This document shows, in pieces, positions 21,762 to 52,819 of a stretch of 64,000 nt of DNA. The DNA lies in NCBI GenBank assembly GCA_029948255.1, contig JALIZF010001234.1:125744-189743 (forward strand), written 5' to 3'. Each line of letters begins with the position of its first letter. Position 1 is the first letter of the stretch. The notes beneath the pieces are model-generated. The model was not told the DNA's origin and ran no database searches. It saw only the letters and a list, made by a program, of their open reading frames with translations. This DNA comes from Telmatactis stephensoni. Taxonomy: Eukaryota; Cnidaria; Anthozoa; Actiniaria; Isophelliidae. The position numbers were made by a program, and so were the translations under genes.

Positions 21762-24700
21762 ATGAAGCTGGCTTGTTTGGATTTACTGGTTTTAGCACTG
21801 ACCTTCTATACATTTAAAACTAGTAATGCTAACAAGCCAAATATTGTATTTATTGTTGCCGATGATCTTGTAAGTATGTTTTCAACACAATTTTTATCCA
21901 TGAGCCCCACTTTTATGAAATACCTTAAGCTTGTTTATGGCTGCTTTACAGCAAGTCATTGCATCTACTTTTAACCCATATTTTTCCAACTTCAGTCAGG
22001 GTTTTTGTCTTTTATTATCTGCATGGTCCTGGATAATCCGTGGGGCGGAGCTTAAATGTGATTCATTGATAAGAAAAGACTAAAAATTCTAACAAAAGCT
22101 GGAAAAATACAGTTGCAATGCAAACATTTTTGCTGTAACGTGCTCTAATTTCTTGAAGTGTACAATATAAATTCTATGATTTTATCTTAGGCAAGTTTCC
22201 TGATGCTTGCATACTTGACTCCATTCATGATTAAAAAATATATGTTTATACTTTTTCTTCATACTGTATTTTATTTTTATCATCCAGGATGAATATTCCT
22301 TTTCAGTTTATTTACATTTTTTTCATATTATATCTTTTCTTTATAATTATTATTATATCTTTTCTTTATTACATCTTTTCTTTATATATTAATCTCTTCT
22401 TATTTACTAATACTGGTAGGGCTGGGACGACATCAGTTTTCATGGTTCACCCCAAATACCCACACCCAATATCGATGAACTAGCCAATAATGGTGTTATA
22501 CTCAATAACTACTATGTATCACCAATATGTACCCCGACACGCAGTGCTATAATGACTGGCAAATATCCAATACATACTGGTAAGGCACTAGTCTATATGC
22601 ATAGTGCAAAAATGGCACTATATGACTTTTTCCATGCAGAAGTATGACTCAAGTAGGAAGCAAGGGTGGTGGGAAGCAAGGGTGGTGGGAAGCAAGGGTG
22701 GTGGGAAGCAAGGGTGGTGGGAAGCAAGGGTGGTGGGAAGCAAGGGTGGTGGGAAGCAAGGGTGGTGGGAAGCAAGGGTGGTGAGAAGCAAGGGTGGTGA
22801 GAAGCAAGGGTGGTGGGAAGCAAGGGTGGTGGGAAGCAAGGGTGGTGGGAAGCAAGGGTGGTGGGAAGCAAGGGTGGTGGGAAGCAAGGGTGGTGGGAAG
22901 CAAGGGTGGTGGGAAGCAAGGGTGGTGGGAAGCAAGGGTGGTGGGAAGCAAGGGTGGTGGGAAGCAAGGGTGGTGGGAAGCAAGGGTGGTGGGAAGTAAG
23001 GGTGGTGGGAAGCAAGGGTGGTGGGAAGCAAGGGTGGTGGGAAGCAAGGGTGGTGGGAAGCAAGGGTGGTGGGAAGTAAGGGTGGTGGGAAGCAAGGGTG
23101 GTGGGAAGCAAGGGTGGTGGGAAGTAAGGGTGGTGGGAAGCAAGGGTGGTGGGAAGTAAGGGTGGTGGGAAGCAAGGGTGGTGGGAAGCAAGGGTGGTGG
23201 GAAGCAAGGGTGGTGGGAAGTAAGGGTGGTGGGAAGTAAGGGTGGTGGGAAGCAAGGGTGGTGGGAAGCAAGGGTGGTGGGAAGTAAGGGTGGTGGGAAG
23301 CAAGGGTGGTGGGAAGCAAGGGTGGTGGGAAGCAAGGGTGGTGGGAAGTAAGGGTGGTGGAAGCAAGGGTGGTGGGAAGCAAGGGTGGTGGGAAGCAAGG
23401 GTGGTGGGAAGCAAGGGTGGTGGGAAGCAAGGGTGGTAGGAAGCAAGGGTGGCCAAGCAGTGAGAGTGCCAGTCTGTCACATCTGTGGTCCCGAGTTTGA
23501 TTCCCAGATGAGGCATCACATGTAGCTTGAGTTTCTTGTTCGTTCTCTCCCTTGCTTTGAGGGTTTTTCTCCAGGTACTCTGGTTTTACCTTCCTCAGTA
23601 AAAAAGGAACTAGTTTCAATCTAAGTTGTGCTCCATGATCAGACGTGGGTCGTATGGTGGTTGCTAGATGTGTATGTTAATGTGTAACTGTCTCGTAATG
23701 AAAGCACCCTTGTATACCTTTGACTCAATCACGTTGAGCTGTGCCCTTCGTAATTCAGCACTTGTGCTGCAAGGAAGGGTGATCATGCAGTTACTGGTAC
23801 CCCAATTTTATATATTTATTTATTTATTGAACTTTTTAACTTCAAATCCATGCCACTCTTCATGAATAGTTATGATAATAAACATGATGGTAAAGACTTT
23901 ATTTCAACAGGGTAACCCATTCAGCAACAGGGCTGATATCCAAAGGGGCCTTGCAAGTTGTATGAGTACTGTTCTCTCCAATGCACTGGGTTTTATATGA
24001 TGTACAGTAGTATGGAGAGATGGGCCTATGGTTCAATGTCATTATATTTGAGGAGACACAAAGGTCTAGCCATTTGTAACTATATGATACAAACTCATCT
24101 ACAAAGGCAGGACCTTCTCCTTGCCTCCTCTGGCTAGTTACTGGGCCCATTAATTAAACCCAGACCTCACTAGGCCAGCAATCCAACTGAGCCAACTAGA
24201 TAGCAGTTAATGTATATATTTTGAAAATTTCATAGGAATGCAACATAGCGTTATATTGGCTGAACAACCCTATGGATTGGGACTTGATGAGATATTACTA
24301 CCACAGTATTTAAAGAAACTAGGTTATGCTACACATGGTGTCGGCAAGGTATTAATTCCCACTTCTTTTCAATATTACTGTAGAACTACATTCTTCTCGT
24401 CAAGACTTCCTTCCTTCCTTCTTTCCTTCCTTCCTTCTTTCCTTCCATTCTGTTCTTTTGAATCCCTTTCTTCCTCCTTTCATCCTGGCATCCCTTCCTC
24501 ACTTCTTCCCTCACTTCCTTCCTCCTTTCCTTTCTTGCTTTCCATTTCTGTACTTTCTTTTGCCCCTTCTTGTATGTTTTCCCCTAATGAATAATTTCTT
24601 TTACTTTATAGTGGCATTTAGGATTCTTTAAGCTTGCTTATACCCCAGTACATCGTGGCTTTGACTCTTTCTTTGGATATTGGTGTGGCAAGAAGGATTA

Positions 24701-27700
24701 CTGGGACCATTCCAATCAAGAATTTGGTGGGTGGGGACTCGACCTCCATGATGGCGACAATGTAAGCATATACCAGTTTTTAATTACAATTTCTTTGCTC
24801 TGTTCTCAGTGGTGTGGTCACAGTTGTTGTTTATATATAGGAAGCAGAGTGGTTGAATGGTGAGAGTGTTGGTCTTGCAGTCCAGTGGTCAAGAATTCAA
24901 GACCCCACTCTGTCCACTAGTTAAGGCTGAATTTTTTCACAGCAGTCTGTAGTTCAAATTTAGCTCCTTGACCATGCTTGTAAAATAATAGTAAACATAT
25001 AACATTGAATTAAGATCATTATCAATTCTAACGTAAACAAGGCTCTTGCTGCAGACTTACAGAAGATGAATGTGCTGTCACAGTATACACCATGAATTAA
25101 TTAACCTTGACAACTTTAAATGTTAAATTGAAAAAGGTATATTTTTAACATAATTATGAACTATTTATATTTCAGACTACTTGGACAGAATGGGGTAACT
25201 ACAGTACTTATATGTTTACTGACAAGGCAGTAGAGATCATCAAAGAGCATGATACATCTGAGCCCTTGTTCCTTTACCTTCCATACCAAGCTGTCCACAG
25301 TGCTAACGCTATACAGGAACTTCAAGCTCCAAAGGATCTGATTGATAAATTCTTACACATTGAACATGAACAACGTCGGATTTTTGCTGCTATGGTTTAT
25401 GCTATGGATCTCTCTATAAAAAAGGCAAGAAAAACATTTTCAATTTTTGAACTTCAGTTAAGATTGAAAGCTGGTTGACAGATTAGATAATATTGGTAGT
25501 GAAGATATGAAATCCATGTGCATGAGTGAAAATGCATGATGTACTGTATTAATTGAAGGGTTCCGTGTGAAAATGGCCTAAGTGACTTTTTTGATGATTA
25601 TTTTCAACACCATAAAATGAATTTAATTAACTTTCCTATGCTCAAATATCAATGTCTGGACAACCACCAAAAAGTCACTTAGGTCGTTTTTACAGAGAAC
25701 CCTTAAATTGTCTTATGTATTTTTGATGGAATATTTGACTGACTCGAGTGAAAGAATGAAGAAAAGAATGGCAAAATAAGAGAATGAAAAAAATGAGTGA
25801 ATGAATAATAGAATGACAAAATGAATGAATAAATAAGAGAATGACAAAGCAAATGAATGAATAAGAGAACAATAACGTGAATGAATTGATAAGAGAATGA
25901 CAAAGTGAATGAATGAATAAGAAAATGACAAAGCAAATAAACAAATAAAAGAATAAAAAAGTTAAAGAATGAATGAAATCTAGAGTGAAATTTTAATTAG
26001 TGAATGAATGAATGAATGAGAGAATGACATTTTGACGTATGGCGGAAGATCTTTTGCTGTGGTCGCCCCCACTCTGTGGAACAATCTTCCAAGTGACATC
26101 AGAGCTTGTTCTACACTCTCTTCTTTTAAAAAGAAGTTGAAAACATTTTTGTTTAAAAGGACATTCAGCTTATAGGACATTTAACTTATAGTTTATAGGA
26201 CAATTGCAATTTTACGATTTTTTTAATTTATAATTTATGTGAAGCGCTTTGAATCACTGATATTGCACTATATAAGTATAGTTTATTATTATTATTATTA
26301 TTGATTAGTGAATGAATAAATGAGAGAATGACAAAATGATGAACGAGGAAGAAAAGGCCAAATTAAAGTGAATGAATAAATGGTCATAGAGAAATGAATA
26401 ACAAACTAATCAGTAAATGAATGAATAGTAACGTGAATGTACACATATCTATAGCTGATTTTCAAATGACTTTTCATTCCTTGCTTCTTATAGGTTGTTG
26501 GTGCCCTCAAGGCCAAAAACATCTACAATAACACAATCATTATCTTTACAACTGATAATGGTGGACCTGCAAATGGCTTTGACTTTAATTATGCTTGTAA
26601 TTATCCATTACGAGGTGTTAAGGCAACATTATGGGAAGGTACGCATGTGTGTAGCATTAATCTACTGTGGTGTGAAATCATCTTCATATCATCATCATCA
26701 TCATCATCATCATCACTATCAGTGGCATGATCATCAATCATCAAAGAAGCAGCCAAGTACTTCAATTATTCCTGCTTACCATAAAATTATAATGTGCATG
26801 AAATAAATTGTTGCAAGTGTCATAATCTGAATATCACTAATTCTCAGGTGGTGTTCGTGGAACTGGTTTTGTTCATAGTCCTCTGATTAAAAATCCAGGC
26901 CGTGTGAGCACCAAGTTGTTACATGTGACAGACTGGTTGCCAACATTATATGTACGTGCTGGAGGCGACATCCATGACTTGCAAACTGTTGATGGGTATG
27001 ACGTGTGGGATACCATTGTCAATGATAAAATGTCACCAAGACTTGACATACTCCACAATATTGACCCTGTGACAGGCGCTGCGGCTTATCGTTTTAATAA
27101 CTGGAAGCTGGTTGTTAATGAGTGTAAGTGACTAGTTAATAGAACATGGCTTTCATATCTGGGAATTTGTGAAAACTCCAGTACCTAATACCTTGAAATC
27201 AGTGGGATAGACTGTATGCTACCAGCAACATTGTTTAGGGGGTGGCAGATCCAATATTAAGCCACTGGAGTTCTTAAAATTGTAACTGTCCTGCTGTGTG
27301 TATATCCCTTTGTAAATAAAGTTATATGATGGTGATGATGACGATGATAATGCTGATGATGGTTATGATGATGATGGTGATGATGATTATGGTAATGGTG
27401 ATGATGATGATGATATGATGATCGGCTATGACTGATGGTGATGATGATGATGATGATGTACCAATGAATGTTGTTGATTTCTCCCTGAATGTCACATCAT
27501 GCCAACAAATAATGGATTGTAATTTGAAGGGAAGTTGATAGGGCTCAGGTCTTTGAAATTTGTCATGCAACTCTAAGTTGTGTTAATATTTTTTGTGGAT
27601 TGCCTTTGAACATAAAGAGACTGATTTATAATATATTTGTTGTTTAGTTTTCATTTTTTCATTCACTTACAGTGCTGTTTTCATTTTCCATCCATTTTCT

Positions 27701-28181
27701 ACTACTGTAATATACTATTTTTTTCCTTTTCCATTCTTGGTCTATACCAAAATTTTCTCTTTCATAAACTTTTTTTTCTTTCTTCCTAATTCCTATAGTT
27801 TATTCTTCATCTGATTCCAAATTCATTTTTGTCAATATTTCCCATTTAGCAAAATCTTGGAGCGGATGGTATGCACCACCAGGTTTTGAACAACTACAAG
27901 CACAGACCAAGCCAAAAACATTAAAGAATGCAGTTGTCAACTGCACCAAGCCTCCCACAGTGGCTCCTCAATGTACCAAAGAACTAGGACCATGTCTATT
28001 TGATATCTATCATGACCCATGTGAATACGTCAACCAAGCAGCCAAACAACCTGAGATATTAAGTGATATGATGTCATGGTTGGAGAACTACAAGAAGGGA
28101 ATGGTACCAATAAGAAACAAGCCCTATGATCCCAATGCTAGTCCTAAAAGACATGGGGGAGCTTGGGTGCCATGGATGTAG
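21762..28181 (+). CDS. Arylsulfatase B/I/J-type sulfatase, 8 exons, 510 aa
   Basis: Exons: 21762-21869, 22420-22579, 24236-24348, 24612-24761, 25176-25424, 26494-26638, 26848-27123, 27850-28181; all join in phase. A signal peptide (residues 1-23) precedes '[14 protein letters not shown]', where the aspartates bind calcium. 'CTPTR' (Cys73) is the formylglycine site that FGE oxidises. 'VGKWHLG' (125-131) and 'TDNGG' (280-284) complete the active site, and the C-terminal 'GGAWVPWM' is typical of the ARSB/ARSI/ARSJ group. The length is near human ARSB (533 aa). Such enzymes hydrolyse sulfate esters of glycosaminoglycans, in the lysosome or outside the cell; the substrate here is not decidable. 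Intron 5 starts with GC (AAG/GCAAGA) rather than GT. Introns carry a minisatellite, SINEs and a LINE tail. All key residues are present, so the gene looks functional. Confidence 0.92.
22656..23452 (+). repeat. 16-bp G-rich minisatellite, ~50 copies, in sulfatase intron 2
   Basis: The unit is GGAAGCAAGGGTGGTG, nearly perfect and head to tail, with one 15-bp copy near 23360. Eight copies carry AAGTAAG instead of AAGCAAG (at 22997, 23077, 23125, 23157, 23221, 23237, 23285, 23349), all in the distal half. Two or so near 22783-22800 read GTGAGAAG. The plus strand, which is the transcript strand, contains GGGTGGTGGG every 16 bases. The 265-333-codon frames on the other strand are repeat artefacts. 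Confidence 0.97.
23447..23700 (+). mobile_element. tRNA-derived SINE abutting the minisatellite
   Basis: 'GTGGCCAAGCAGTGAGAGTG' (A box) and 'GAGTTTGATTCCCAG' (B box) form a tRNA-like head. The body has GGGTTTTTCTCCAGGTACTC and GGTTTTACCTTCC. A similar central block occurs on the minus strand at 36497-36540. The minisatellite unit ends exactly where the head begins. Confidence 0.65.
23890..24206 (-). mobile_element. tRNA-derived SINE, family A
   Basis: The minus-strand head from about 24206 reads 'CTAGTTGGCTCAGTTGGATT' (A box) and 'GGTCTGGGTTTAATTAATGG' (B box). The body matches 19440-19730. It ends only 30 bases before sulfatase exon 3. Confidence 0.65.
24400..24550. repeat. Pyrimidine-rich CCTT low-complexity tract
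   Basis: Tandem CCTT/CTTT units lie in sulfatase intron 3. Confidence 0.8.
24838..24990 (+). mobile_element. tRNA-derived SINE
   Basis: 'GCAGAGTGGTTGAATGGTGA' (A-box side) and 'GGTCAAGAATTCAAGACC' (degenerate B box) are followed by TAGCTCCTTGACCATGC, similar to the tail region of the SINE at 23447. It lies in sulfatase intron 4. Confidence 0.6.
25557..25706. mobile_element. Palindromic MITE, AAGGGTTCC...GGCCTAAGTGAC family
   Basis: Inverted ends of about 32 bases carry GAAAATGGCCTAAGTGAC and its complement. Relatives lie at 35217-35352, 36109-36290, 36296-36435 and 40880-41028. Confidence 0.7.
25730..26030. repeat. GAAT/AATG-rich tetranucleotide region
   Basis: Imperfect (GAAT)n and related units occupy sulfatase intron 5; reading frames over it are artefacts. 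Confidence 0.85.
26035..26302 (+). mobile_element. LINE 3' tail in sulfatase intron 5
   Basis: 26035-26175 encodes the end of a CR1/L2-like protein: '[20 protein letters not shown]' then '[18 protein letters not shown]' and a stop. The 3' UTR has GAAGCGCTTTGAATCACTG and ends in (ATT)n, like the tail of the fragment at 904-1558. Confidence 0.8.
27318..27462. repeat. (GAT)n-like trinucleotide tract
   Basis: Imperfect GATGATGGT repeats in sulfatase intron 7. Similar tracts lie at 33631-33662, 43838-43860 and 50352-50440. Confidence 0.85.
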
Positions 28182-29303
28182 GCAGTAAAATAATTAGTAG
28201 TATGTCACAGTGCAAAATACTTCTGTAGCACTATAATCTTGGTTTGGCTTTGTTTTTTTAGGCCCTGTTCATATATTAAGGCCAGTTGGTATAATCAGCC
28301 TGCAATACAGGCTCTCAGTGGAGGGAGAAGGAGAGTTAAAATAAAGGAGGGGGGAGGTAAGAGGGGAAGAAGAGAGAGCCTGTAAGAATACTATTGTTTT
28401 GAAAGTATACTCCAATGTTATATGCCTGATTACACCTACATGTAAGGAGCAATCAAGATTACACCAAAGGTCAATCTTGGCCAATCATATCATATTGTGT
28501 CGATATTCCTCACATGCTCTCACTCGATCAGCTAGTGCACGGCAAACTTCACAAATAGATGGTGCTAAATTAATTTTATTGTGACTGCAAATTTAAGATA
28601 ACTTCATCTTCTATTATAAATCCAGTGAGAAAAGCATTATTTACTACAGCTAGAAATGGGTCATTTCAAAAGACAGATTTGTCGTCACTTTGGTCACCAC
28701 AGCCAATGAGATCCTACATTAATTTGTCCACAAATGCAGTGTATTTTTTAAACAATAGCATTCTTGTAGGCTCTCCCATCTTCCCTCATATACCTCCCTG
28801 AGACAGACTGTATAGTTGGTAATCTTTTCTTTCCCTCAATGACAAGTGCGAAAACCTAAACAGTTATCCTCAATGCATGTACCTCAATATTATATATACA
28901 TAGTTTTATGTGCATTAGAAATATTAGGGATTATTATTATTATAATGATTACCAGGGCAACTTGCATTTATCCAATTGATAAATCAAATACTAATATGCA
29001 AGGGTGCAAAGATGTGAAATGACCAACCTCTGGTAATCATTATAAAGATTAGTTTAGACTTCCTCAGTATACAATTAGTTGCCTATTTGCAGCTTTTGTA
29101 AGGAGTTCACTAATTAAAACCATTGTGTTTGTATTCTCAAAGGAATTTAACATTCGAATATGAATTTCCTCCAGAATTTCCATTTCCCTCCATGCATGGT
29201 GGGGATATGGATATTTTCTAACTACACAATAGCAAGATTTTTTTTTGCAATGCTTTTTCACAGATTCCATTTGTTTTCAAAATACCATCTCATGAGTCTG
29301 GCA

Positions 29304-29465
29304 GGGGCGGATTGAGGGGGTGGGCCCAACGGGCTGCAGCCCCTCCTTTTGATAAGTAAAATAAAGAAATGTTTAGCTTTATTATGGACTGAATAGAAGG
29401 TTTTGTCAGATCTGTGAAATTTTCCGGCCCCTCCTTTTTTTGATTCCTGGATCCCCCCCTGTCTG
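29304..29465. mobile_element. MITE, CAGGGGCGGATT ends, 5-bp duplication
   Basis: The ends CAGGGGCGGATT and GGATCCCCCCCTG are flanked by TCTGG on both sides. The element sits inside a larger palindrome, so it is probably nested. Confidence 0.65.
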
Positions 29466-29881
29466 GTATTTTGAAAACAAAGGGAATCTTTGAAAAAATG
29501 AGATTTCGAGACCCACAACAATTTCACCAAATTTTTTCAGGACTTGATGACTTTTTGAAAACACCATTCAACTCCTCTAAAGCTAAAAATAATGAGACAT
29601 TTCTTGCATTAAAAAAAAGAAAAAAGAAAAAAAAATTATTTGTAATAAAAATAAAATGAAAATGTACAGTCTTAATTACAGTGTGTAATTGTTATTAAAT
29701 GAATTTTGTGCATTGAAAACATCACCCTCACAGTTGTGTTCAGTCTCATCATGCAAGTTTGAATGGATTATTATAATGAGAGTAAACAACTAAATTACAG
29801 ACCTTTTTCGAGTTTGTTTATACCGCTGTAAAATTAGGCGGGCTGGTACAGGATTTAATTAGCCTTGAGTCAAGGTAGATC

Positions 29882-30048
29882 AGGGGCGTATCCAGAATAT
29901 TTCAAAGGGGGATCACTCTTTCCATTTTCCACCAAAGGGGGGTCACACTTCCAATTTCTCAATCTTTCTTTTATTTCTATCATCTTTTTGTTTTCAAAGG
30001 GGGGTCACGGGCACCCTGGGACCCCCCCCCCCCAAAGATACGCCCCTG
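29882..30048. mobile_element. MITE, CAGGGGCGTATC ends, 5-bp duplication
   Basis: Inverted ends CAGGGGCGTATC and complement, flanked by TAGAT. An AAAGGGGGGTCAC unit is repeated inside. It is related to the elements at 29304, 41118 and 48074. Confidence 0.7.
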
Positions 30049-30499
30049 TAGATAAACATGCCTTTTTGTCAAGAAGCTAAAAGGATTTTAGCAAATTATG
30101 GAAAATGCACTATTCTACCCCTTTGATGTTTTTCCTTGCTTATATTCCACCCCCCCCCCCACCCCACCCCCACCCCCCACCCCCGGGTCAGGATCATCTC
30201 CACCCAAAACATATGTTATTCAAAATGAAAATTATCTTTTATTAGCATTTATATCTGATTTACTTGTAAGAGTAGAAAGAGCCAATAATAATGTGTGTCT
30301 GTCTATGGGAGACCCCTAGGGCAGGTTCTCAACAGTTTTGCATGGAGAGATTCTGCCCTGAGGCCAAAAACCCTCACCTCTTTTGAGAGAAACCCATTTT
30401 AGGCACAGGCTCCCCAAAAATTTTGCACGAAGCTGAACTCTTGTGGGTTTCCTGTGTTGTAACAGACAACCGCATACCACCAATACCCCAGGCTCGTAT

Positions 30500-30607
30500 T
30501 AGTGTTTTTCGCGGGGATCTCTGCACGTGCGGCCATCTTGAATTTACAAAGTCTGCAGCTAAAAACTCCATAAAAACTCGCCGAAAGACGTCCAAAATCT
30601 CCCCATT
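30500..30607 (+). promoter_or_regulatory. Probable DDB1 promoter/5' UTR
   Basis: Within 90 bases of the ATG lie an E-box CACGTG (30524-30529) and GCGGCCATCTTG (30529-30540), the reverse complement of a YY1-type CAAGATGGCCGC. YY1 sites near the start are common in housekeeping genes. No TATA box is seen. The role is inferred from motifs only. Confidence 0.45.
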
Positions 30608-50745
<20,138 letters not shown>

Positions 50746-50764
<19 letters not shown>

Positions 50765-51205
50765 AAACAGCAGTTGATTGAACCAGCGGTTTGTGGAATA
50801 TGCGCAGGCTTAAGAAATTGAGTGGAATCACTACAAGCTTAGCAGCGATAATTTGAACCAGTGGTTTTTTGAATCCGCGCAGGCTCGGGAAAATGACAAT
50901 CCACTTGAAACGGCAATCATTTAAACCAGCGGTTTCTTGAATCCGCGCAGGCTCGGGAAAATGACAATCCGCTTGAAACGGTAATCGTTTGAACCAGCGG
51001 TTTATTCAATCTGCGCACGCTCGAAGATTTGACTAGAAGCTACTAGAAATGGTGTTATTTGAATCAGCGCGGGTTTGTTGAAATTATGCACTCTCGAGAA
51101 TTTCACTAGCATTCATTAGAAACGGCGGTTCGAATCAGCGGTTTGTTGAATCTGCGCAAGCTCGAAAGTTTGACCATAGTTCAGTAGAAACGGCGGACAT
51201 ATGAG
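50746..51205. repeat. Degenerate ~65-75-bp tandem repeat at the DDB1 stop codon and 3' UTR
   Basis: Six to seven units share ACTAGAAACGGC, TTTGAACCAGCGGTTT and TTGAATCYGCGCAGGCTCG. The first unit begins in the last codons of DDB1 (GAACTCACTAGAATTCACTAG), and later units keep a decayed copy of that segment. Confidence 0.75.
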
Positions 51206-51209
51206 CCAC

Positions 51210-52440
51210 ACCTGGTCGAGAATCTCTGATAGAGGATGGCAAATTCATTGTGGGCATCTTTGAGAAAAATAGTGTTTTTTTCTTCTTCTTCGTCGTCGTC
51301 GTTGTCTTCAAAGAACGGAATTATTGTCGCATATGAGAGCATTCCATTCAATCTGACTAACTATAAAAGACCATAAAATGGCTACATCGGTAACTCGACA
51401 AAAAAAAACAAAAAGGACCGAACCGTGATGACTTTTGGCGTGTTTGCATGTTCTACTGAATGACTTTGATATAGAAAGAACATCTGATAGGAAGATTTTT
51501 TGCTTATTCACAAGCAGGAACATCATGCGCAGACTCAGTGGGACATTTTCAGCGGGTAAAGCCTGGTTCTCACCAGCAAGCAAAAGTGAAAACAACATAC
51601 GCAGACTCAGAGCGCATTTATCACATAGGGGTGGGGGCACAAAACTTGAGGCAAGCACTACATTGTGAGTCTGTGTATGTTGTTTGCGATTATACATTTG
51701 TCTCTAGTGTAAACCAGGCCTAAGAGAAAAGACAATTCCAGAGAGTAGCGTGTTACTGCGTCTGACGTACCGTATGATCACGTCACGTGCTTGGACTAAG
51801 ATAAAATTTACCGTTTCTACTCATATTTTTAATTCCTTTCACTGAATGTTTAAAACATTTATAACCAGGATTAGCGAACAAGGCTCACTTCACACTCATC
51901 GATATGATAGAGGTCTGGACTTCAGAATTTTTTTTAAATGTGACAACTCGGACCCAGTCTCCGTTCCTCACCTGTGTGTTCGGGATTTTTTCTTTTGAAA
52001 ATATAGTTTTTAATGTAAATATTGTAATTTGCTGTAATGAGTACTAGATATCACATTAAATTGTAAGAATTTCATTTATTATTACAAACGGTCACTAGCA
52101 TCTTTGTAACAAAAAACTTAATTGAACTGTGGTCTTCCTGTGTGTTAGCGAGACGAGAGAGTACGCACAAAAGATGGATTCAGTCTTCCTCTGTTCGAGA
52201 TTTCCACAGGACTCCCGAAAATCAGAGTTGTCTGCAAGCTAATAAGACTTCACGAATATGACCTTTGATAAAGCATTGATTTAGTGTGCGGGAGGTTGGG
52301 GTTCGGGCCCCAATGCTCGATGTCTTCATTGTTGTCTTTTATTCTGCTCCGTTGTCATGGTGATCGCGTGATTGGCGAGATATACCACAGGGATCCCAAT
52401 CCCGAGTATTTGCGAGACCTGTCACAGGGTTCCCATGCCC
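51210..52440. other. Non-coding stretch
   Basis: No gene is supported. GCGCAGACTCAG recurs at 51530 and 51600, and an E-box GTCACGTGC lies at 51782. A DDB1 poly(A) signal could not be placed with confidence. Confidence 0.4.
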
Positions 52441-52442
52441 AA

Positions 52443-52738
52443 TTACGAGTAATACAAGTACAGTCTTGCTCCGTTAGATATTTTGTACGCCCTTAGTGTT
52501 GCCTTGGTATTCTTATACTCGACCCTAGTGTCTGGGTTGTACAACATAAGCGACATTGAGTGAGTTCTGCAAGGGTAGCTCTCCTTGTGAGAAGCTAATT
52601 TCCTTGATCGATGGAATATATAGCATAGTTGGTCTATGAGGTACCCTATCGTGTCTGTGTCCTGAACACCTATCGTAACATGTTCCCTTGGTACCCAGTA
52701 CTCCTTGGTTTCTGAGCTGGCGTGGATGATGAGTTGTT
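52443..52738 (-). CDS. Possible 3' terminal exon, unknown protein with ubiquitin-like look
   Basis: The minus-strand frame runs from an acceptor-like CTCTTTCAG (ending 52739) to a stop at 52443, about 98 codons. It is not repeat-derived and has balanced composition. Its end, 'LRAYKISNGARLYLYY', resembles the last strand of ubiquitin-like folds, and 'TDTIGYLIDQLC' suits the helix. The frame stays open to an ATG at 52817, so an unspliced 124-aa product is also possible. Upstream exons were not identified. Function is unknown. Confidence 0.4.
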
Positions 52739-52819
52739 CTGAAAGAGATGCACTAATTTTTAAATAGGTCTTTGATGTAAAAATGTTACGGCTGGGTGCG
52801 GGCCGGTTCGGACTCACGC

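Larger units (their letters stand above)
28182..30500. other. Sulfatase-DDB1 intergenic region
   Basis: No gene is seen. It holds two CAGGGGCG-ended MITEs (separate entries) and a C-rich tract at 30149-30185. A flanking palindrome pairs CATTTGTTTTCAAAATACC (29268) with its complement (29465). Confidence 0.5.

Noticed and set aside
22593..23619. Long Pro/His/Leu-rich open frames (265-333 codons) on the minus strand and Gly/Lys/Trp-rich ones on the plus strand
   Set aside because: They are the 16-bp minisatellite read in frames that lack stops; there is no start context, domain or codon bias.
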